DNA of 64,000 bases from Bryum argenteum (Eukaryota > Streptophyta > Bryopsida > Bryales > Bryaceae): positions 29,315,010-29,379,009 of the forward strand of contig CM073321.1 of NCBI GenBank assembly GCA_037043015.1, read 5' to 3'. Both the position numbers and the translations under genes were made by a program. The notes under the pieces were generated by a model, which did no database searches, had not been told where the DNA came from, and saw only the letters and a program-made list of their open reading frames with translations. Below are positions 57,728 to 64,000 of the stretch, in pieces; the stretch's first letter is position 1, and every line of letters begins with the position of its first letter.

Positions 57728-59020
57728 TGTCGCAACCCTTGCTAGCTCACCTTAGCTTACACCAACTCCTTCCCAACTCTAGCAAGTGTCACGAGCGCTA
57801 ACTCTGCACATCCCCCACATGCACAAAGTTAGCTCTCCATACCAACCACCAAGCTCACCGCTTGGTTATCAATCCCTCCTACTCATGCAACCGGGACTCA
57901 ACCCCTTCGTAGGTAGCCAATGGTTAGGTGCGGACTTCCACTTATGTCCAAGGCCCAACTTGGTGGCACTCCCATACCACGCGGCCTAACCGCATTTGGT
58001 GGTGTCTCCTCACCACCGCCCATGACCACCATGGTGACCCCAAGGCCACCAAGTAATCACAACGCCGGCGGTGAGACACCACCCCACATCGGTAGCACTC
58101 ATGGTCCTCATTTTGCCTATATGAGTCCCCGTGGTGAAGCCCCAACACTAGCTCCCCACCGGGACTCACCTTGTCCTTATGAGCCACCGTGGTGAAGCCC
58201 CAACACTAGCTCCACCCACCGTGCCTCATTTTGCACTTTGAGTCCCCATGGTGGAGCCCCAACACTAGCTCCACCCATTGGGACTCACCTTGGCTTGGGA
58301 GTCCCCATGGTGAGGCCCCAACACTAGCCACACCACTGGGGACTCCCACCTTGGTCACCACCAAGGCACCATGGGAGTGGGGAGGGAGACCAGCCCTCCC
58401 CATAGTATACTCTGTGGGATTCGGCAGCCCCTGGTCCTAGGTGAAGGGCTGGACCCTCACACCTCTAAAGTTTGGAAGACCACCCAATCTCCCAATGCCT
58501 TAGCCGCTGGAAGGCCCGGGAGACTTCCCGAACCTTCCAGGGCTCGTATCTACCCCGTCCCGCATCCAAACGCGACGAGCGACCACTCTATCGACATCTA
58601 CTCGTCAAGTAGATGCCGATACACACCTTACTTGCCTCATTCCGACAAGTATTGAGGGAGTTATGCCCCTCTGAAGATTCGGGAGTCCCGGGCCAGCTTC
58701 CCAGTCCAGCACTGTCCCTGGACAGCACTCACTTTAGTCCCACAATCTTCCAACTCCCATAACTTTTAGCTCACACCTCCAAATGAGGTGCTCCTTAGCA
58801 TCCCGGAATCGTGGCAACATGAGCTTCCATAATCTCATGTCCATTCCGTCGTGGCTCCTAGTCTCCGTGGGTGAGAGGCGTCTCCAACGCCCGGGGTCCT
58901 CTCCCACACTAGGCCCACTTAGGTTCCCTTCACCTTGGCACCCCAAGGCCCGGGCGTCACTCCGGTGTCCCCCTTGGGCCCTTGGTGTTGCGGGCACTCC
59001 TCAAGGAGAGGTGCGCGACA
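57728..59020 (-). repeat. 5' LTR of the chromovirus
   Basis: 1293 bp, with the same ends as the 3' LTR. Confidence 0.95.
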
Positions 59021-59025
59021 ATTAC
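59021..59025. repeat. Target-site duplication ATTAC, right
   Basis: Second copy of the 5-bp duplication; on the minus strand it is GTAAT, intron bases 5-9 of the host gene. Confidence 0.95.
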
Positions 59026-62000
59026 GCACCAATGAACTTTCGTGGCTTCTTCACGACCGGTTCGTCAGAGTCATAATCTGCGAGAGGGGCTGATTCCCCA
59101 CTTTCTTCATCACCGGGAGGACCATTCTTGTAATTCGCTAGTACACCATCGAAGATTTCTTCGTCAGATTCCATAGCGATAAGGTGTCGGTTGGAGCGCG
59201 TGCAAGCAATTACAGATGCACCTAAAAAATCAGAAGACCACGTTAGAAATGCGAAATGTATAAACGAATTCTAATGTAGAGTCTACGGAAACATTACCTG
59301 TACTTGCGCTTCTGTCGAAGACTATACCCCTGTCGTCCGTGAGACAATCGACGAAACATTGAATAAAAGAGGGGTCCTTCTCTCATGAGCCTCGCCATGG
59401 CGTACCATCCGGACGATAACGCAATGTCTCTTTGTCTGCAAAGTTACAGACGTGGTCTTCCTCATCGGGTACGATTGCCACACCCGCGTATGCCTGTGCC
59501 ACTTGCCGAGTTTAGAACTTCGAAACATACTCTTTACAAACGTAGACTTTGATATGGAAGCAGTGAGTCTGTAAAACACAAGTATAGATACGTTAACATA
59601 CAAGCATAGAAGACAATAATCAGGAATTGTGAAATTGGAAACTAGAATCTGCTCCGTTCCTCTTTCGGTTTAGGTACAGTAGAGGCCATAGGGAGGGAAT
59701 TATATCCCCACCAGTCTCGAACAAGACAAAAACTATATGTATGGGACTCAGAATCGAGAGTACGCTCGATTTTACGACATCTTGGATGCATCAGAAGAAT
59801 GGCTCCAACGTCCGTCAAATGATACGCGGCAAAAAAGAAGGGATTTTCATAGTTTATATTACGCCGGTTCCAGGATGGAACTTCCGTTGGAGACACACCC
59901 GGTACAGGCAAGTTCTCTGGAGCGTCTCCAAAAATGAGATCAATCCCTGGATGCTTGGGATCATACTCCATCTTCAAACACAAGTACTTTTGGTCTTTTC
60001 CAATTTGATATAGAAGTCAATAATTATATAGTGGCTATAAGATTTACAAGTACAAAACGTAATTAGGGAGATTATAAATGACAAATGTACAAAATAATAC
60101 CTTCTTGATGTATTGGACGATATCAAGGATTTGCGAATCCCAGTTTCCAGTCTTCAACGATTGATGAACCAAATCTCCAATGTTCCCCTTCTCGAGATAC
60201 ATAGGCAAAGTGACAGATATTTTTGACGATGAGCTCCTACCAATGTCTTGGGGTTTAGGAAATGAGGGCGTTTGGCGAATATTGGCTGGCTGAGGCGACG
60301 TGGGGACCGCAAGGAGTTGTGGTCAATGGTGAATGATTGAGGAGGGGACTCAACATTCGTGAGTCCACCTCTAGAAAGTTGAGTCAATCTCGCACCGCGT
60401 CGAATTGTATTGTTTGCCAGTCCATCTGAAGTTTGAGTCAGATCAGCTTCTTCTGGACTTGCAATGTCTTGTGCAAGGGGAGCAATTCTTTCGGATTCTT
60501 CTTCAAGATCTACTACAGGCTACGGAACAATGTTGCGTCGCTTCTTGTTGGCGCGAGGTTTGGGCTGTGCAGCTTCTGAAGGAGGTGAAGCGAGTGGTGC
60601 AGGTGCGCCAAGCAAAATTGAGAAATCTCCGTCGTCGTCATCGTTGTCTATCTCCGTCGGTTCGGTGCCACCAGCGCTTGTACCGTGGTTCAGGAGAAGA
60701 TGCTTCTCCTCTTTATGCACATAGTTTTCGTGGCACTCAAGGAACCAACCACCGGTCAACAGCTGTGAGGTACTAAACCGCCTCTGCTGGGCTTCTGAGA
60801 AAATGCTGCTAGAATCGTTCGTGATGGAAACGTCTTCAAACTCCACTGGAATGGACCAAGAAGCTAATGCTCCCTTGGCAACCAACTCCTGTTTCAAGTA
60901 CCTACACTCAAGCGAACATAATAAGATCATTTAATTCAATAGTTTGTACAAAGTTGATTCAAGTGATTAGTAAAGGAAATGCATATCGGAATATCAGTCG
61001 TTTAACAGTAGCTTTGCCACCACTAATTTTTTGAATACCTGTGCCCTTGATAAACCTCGGGCTTGCATTAGGAGAGAGGTAGTTGCCGAAATCCTTCTCC
61101 CATAAGAGCAACCTTCATTTCTTGACATACGCGGATGGCTTAAGAACAACACTTGACCACTCAATGTTGAGATTGCCATCTTCCACAAGATTTTGCAATT
61201 CAGTTGTAAGAGATTGTTCCAGCTGAAAAATAAGAGATTTTGTTAGAAAATTAAACAACTATGACGACAAAAAGAATATAAACTCTTTGATAAACTGCAA
61301 GTTACCTGTGCCCAAAGAGATGCCCAATGCAAAAGTGCAATCAGAGTTTTATCTTTCATTGGATGCTCTTCTGGAAAGTGGAAAGAACGACGAACTTTGT
61401 TTGTTGCGTTCGACCATTACATCCACTTCCCTTTGAAATCGGGAATAACATTGGTAGTGGCAACCATCTGTAGGTGATCGATTGTCATATCTCGTTTGTG
61501 GTTTTGGCTATAGTGAGAAAATATCTGCATATGAAACAGATAGATGATATCCATATGAGTTATAGAACTAAATGACGAATAGGCTCATAACGAAACTCAG
61601 TAGTGGGTATTGTATACCTCTTTCGCAGAAGTTAGAATGTGTAAAGAACCATATACAAACATCGCAGTGAAACACATATAACTCATCTTACCGCGTTTAA
61701 GAATCTGACAAAGACGTCAATTGTTACAGGATACCAAGTTTCTTTTTTTGCCCTGGCGTTCTTGCATATTCTGTAATCCTCTGGGATGTCAGATCCTTGA
61801 AATCCTCAAGTTTTAGTTTTCCGAACTTTCTCATCGGCTGTAATTTTGCACACAAACCGTCTTCGACATGGTCATGTTTAGTAGACCTGCAGTTCGAGAT
61901 GAAACATGAGATACATTGAACTTATACAGAATACAAATAAATTGTTTTAGAACAATATAACAAGTACTCACCAATTTATGTTGTTCATAGCATCTAGAAG

Positions 62001-62933
62001 GAGGTTGCTCTCTCCTCGAGCATCAAGTACAATACAGTCCACGGAGATGTACCACAAAGGTTCCATCTTATGGTACCTCTCCATATGCCGCATCCACGCC
62101 GTTAGACGATAGTTACCTCTGTACAAGTAGAAGTACTTCTCACTGAGGTGTTGAAGATCCGGATTAGACTGCAGCGTCTTCTCAAACTCCTCATTAGCAG
62201 ATTTCCAGAGAGGATTCGTCCACACAGCGTCTTCGGCATCCTCCATTTTTTCTCTCCCTTTCCTGTCAAAGGGAGAAACGTACATTACCCTATCGCCCTG
62301 GCGATAGCCTTTGTTGAACTCATTCTCCAATTTTCTGACATCTTGCTTCGAGATTGGCCGAACCTTAGGGTAACAAACGAGACGACACAATGGAATAAGC
62401 ATCCGAGACTTTTTTGACAGGTTTGTACCGGAACTTGTTGATGATTGCAATCGAAACACTTCTGTGGATCATTCTCATTTTGTTTGCACTCCAATCCGGA
62501 TCATTGTTCTGAAGATGAGTGGGCATGTGGACGATCTCCACGTCGACACTCCCAGACAAAGGAGTGTCTTCATCTTCCGATTGAGAGTCGTCTCCATCAT
62601 TATCTTGTATGTGTTGAGGTTGACTGTTAGCATCCAATGAACTCTCTTCCGGAACTTCGTTCTCCATGGCTTCAACACTATTGCCACTATCATGTAAGAG
62701 TTCATCTTCATCCAAAGATCGAGTTGGTGGAGAATTAAGCGGAGGTGGTGTGGCTTCCTCATCTTGAACGCAATGGTCTTGAGCTATGTTCATCTAGCAA
62801 TCCAGAAAACCAAATACAACACACCACAAAAAGAATAAGAAGGTGTCAAAAGAACAAAGAGATATAGAAAGTACTGTAAAACCTTTTTATAATTAAGTAT
62901 ATAATAAACATATCATATAATTGAAGGACACAA

Positions 62934-63253
62934 CTAAGGAGATTGCAACTTTGCGGCAAGTCGGGGAGAACGTCTGGGTGCAACTCTAGCTAATGCTTTT
63001 ACTTCAATACGACTAGCTTTGGCCTCATTCTTTTTAATTTGCATGTTAACCGCTCGAGCAACCCGATCAATGTCAACACGTGAAATGTGACGGACAGGTG
63101 AGGCAGGAAGTGGAGTTTCCGGAACCGAAGACAATGCTATTACTAATCGACGAGACTCCACTATAGCCAATACATCGTCTCTCAAAGCGGAGAGGTCGCT
63201 ATCTGCATCGGATTCCTCTTCTGGATGAACTTCATGTAGCTTTAACGGATCCT
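62934..63253 (-). CDS. 3' exon of an unknown protein upstream of the second ParB-like gene
   Basis: The exon starts after TTGCAG (acceptor near 63254) with DPLKLHEVHPEEESDAD and ends with TAG at 62934. The N-terminal half is acidic. The C-terminal half is basic (MQIKKNEAKASRIEVKAL and ARVAPRRSPRLAAKL), suggesting a nuclear protein. No donor precedes the stop, so I take it as the end of a separate gene whose 5' part lies further right. It might instead be an alternative first part of the ParB-like gene, whose frame starts 140 bp downstream after another acceptor. Confidence 0.4.
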
Positions 63254-63402
63254 GCAATACAAGTCAAAAGCACCACCATGCGAATTATCAGATACTACAT
63301 AAAGCCAAAGAGCTTAAGAAACATAATATAACTCAAAGAAATGACCTTTTTAAAAGAAATCACATCCATTTGCACATCATGGCATATCGCAAACATTTAG
63401 TG

Positions 63403-64000
63403 CCCGGGAAGGCGATGCGGGAATCACCCGCCCAAACTTGTGTCGACACAAGTTTGGTAGGGAGGTGAAATACCAGCCAAAAAAATACCAATCTGAACAA
63501 CAAAAGGGACGAGTTTGCCCAGGAACACGACTATGGCCACTTCCATCTTCATCATGGCCACAGCCAGCACTACGAGGTGCCTCTGACCGGTCCCTAGCAG
63601 GAATCTCGTCGGCCTTTACAGACACCACCCGAGGTCAACAAGGCCATGTATCAAGCATGAAGGAATGCAAAATAAGCATCACCTGCCCAGACTTGCGTCA
63701 ACGCAAGTCTAGCAGGGTAGTGAAAAATCATTCAAAAAAAAAAATAGACCTATACAGCAAAATCGAAAAATTCGCCAAGCCAGGACGATGGCCATTTCAA
63801 ACTTCATCACGCTCAATGCGAGCTGAACAGAGGTGCCTCTGACCAGACCCTCAAAGGAAATCTTGTGATCCAATTTATTGACACCAAGGCCTATCCTTCT
63901 CACCAGAATGCAACAACGAATGAATCCAAATCATCAGCAAGCTAAAGGAAGAGTCCCAGTTTGAGGATCATGACGATTCCAACAAACTCTACGAAGTGTG
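63403..64000. repeat. Tandem ~260-bp repeats, each with a 22-bp palindrome (family Z)
   Basis: Two diverged units start near 63403 and 63665 and share GAGGTGCCTCTGACC, a following GACACC, and GATGGCCA/TATGGCCA-like parts. Each carries a palindrome: arms AAACTTGTGTC and GACACAAGTTT at 63434-63455 (perfect), and arms AGACTTGCGT and ACGCAAGTCT around CA at 63689-63710. A possible third unit starts near 63930 and is cut by the window end. It lies upstream of the minus-strand genes, where the X and Y arrays lie in the other elements. Confidence 0.6.

Larger units (their letters stand above)
51115..59020 (-). mobile_element. 7.9-kb Ty3 chromovirus, recent insertion
   Basis: Two LTRs of 1295 and 1293 bp start TGTCG and end CGACA, flanked by the 5-bp duplication ATTAC. 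The order on the minus strand is LTR, initiator-Met primer site, gag, (damaged) protease, RT, RNase H, integrase, chromodomain, polypurine tract, LTR. By eye the LTRs differ by four substitutions and four one-base indels in C-runs, so the insertion is young. The internal part nevertheless has several frameshifts and lacks the protease active site. It sits nine bases inside the last intron of the second ParB/methyltransferase-like gene, in the same orientation. Confidence 0.95.
50798..62793 (-). pseudogene. Second ParB plus DNA-methyltransferase-like gene, split by a retrotransposon
   Basis: Exon-like segments in order: 62793-61972 (acidic N-terminus, then RPISKQDVRKLENEF, VMYVSPF and YLYRGNYRLTAW, a ParB/Srx-like pattern), 61886-61690, about 61530-61308, about 61222-61090, 60902-60090, 60002-59642, about 59570-59295, about 59220-59030 and 51024-50798. 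The 60002 exon has IDLIFGDAPENLP, matching methyltransferase motif IV (DPPY) as D-A-P-E, then VGAILLMHP. Further on, GIVFDRSASTGASVIAC and HLIAMESDEEIF match motif I and the following acidic strand. The permuted order (IV before I) is that of N4-cytosine/N6-adenine enzymes. Stops (TAA near 61423, TAG near 60520) and frameshifts in A6 and A7 runs (about 62412, 61745) break it. No H3-like start is visible. Activity unproven. Confidence 0.65.

Overview
The window reads as nuclear DNA of a land plant, in a stretch made almost entirely of mobile elements. Evidence for a plant: degenerate CCCTAAA-type telomeric repeats, GT-AG introns, a chromodomain Ty3 retrotransposon primed by initiator-Met tRNA, a large non-chromodomain Ty3 element with extra 3' genes, and DUF7869-type transposon proteins. 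The DUF7869 and ParB/methyltransferase-like repertoire makes me lean to a non-flowering plant (bryophyte, lycophyte or fern), but I cannot name a species. I see no tRNA, rRNA or ordinary host gene.

Layout. 0.25-1.0 kb: broken minus-strand gene resembling the N-terminal part of the ParB/methyltransferase-like gene below. 1.1-1.6 and 4.6-5.6 kb: two clusters of a 21-bp palindrome (family X) around AT-rich spacer. 5.66-8.5 kb: decayed DUF7869 gene, copy 1. 11.2-12.4 kb: core-deleted copy 2, followed by a hAT transposase remnant to 13.4 kb. 13.8-21.4 kb, minus strand: an FCP1-phosphatase-like gene, a coiled-coil gene, and a long ParB plus methyltransferase-like gene whose product begins with the first eight residues of histone H3. 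21.06-22.35 and 42.15-43.5 kb: two inverted arrays of a second 21-bp palindromic unit (family Y). 25.6-38.06 kb: a 12.5-kb Ty3 element in AT-rich spacer. 43.57-45.9 kb: DUF7869 copy 3, the best preserved. 46.5-47.2 and 48.5-50.2 kb: two decayed genes, the second a CCCRYH-type transposon protein. 50.8-62.8 kb, minus strand: a second ParB/methyltransferase-like gene with a young 7.9-kb chromovirus in its last intron. 63.4-64 kb: tandem ~260-bp repeats with a third palindrome (family Z).

How it fits together. The same plan appears twice: a ParB/methyltransferase-like gene and a DUF7869 gene diverge from a central region, and each has a long intron upstream of its ATG packed with one palindrome family (X in one element, Y in the other). 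Y palindromes also lie in every recognised intron of the ParB-like gene and near the 3' ends of neighbouring genes. I infer giant DNA elements (putative transposase plus a ParB/methyltransferase-like protein carrying a histone-H3 mimic) with element-specific palindromic sites, possibly for self-recognition, anti-silencing or maintenance. Most genes carry stops or frameshifts; several frameshifts sit in homopolymers and may be sequence errors.
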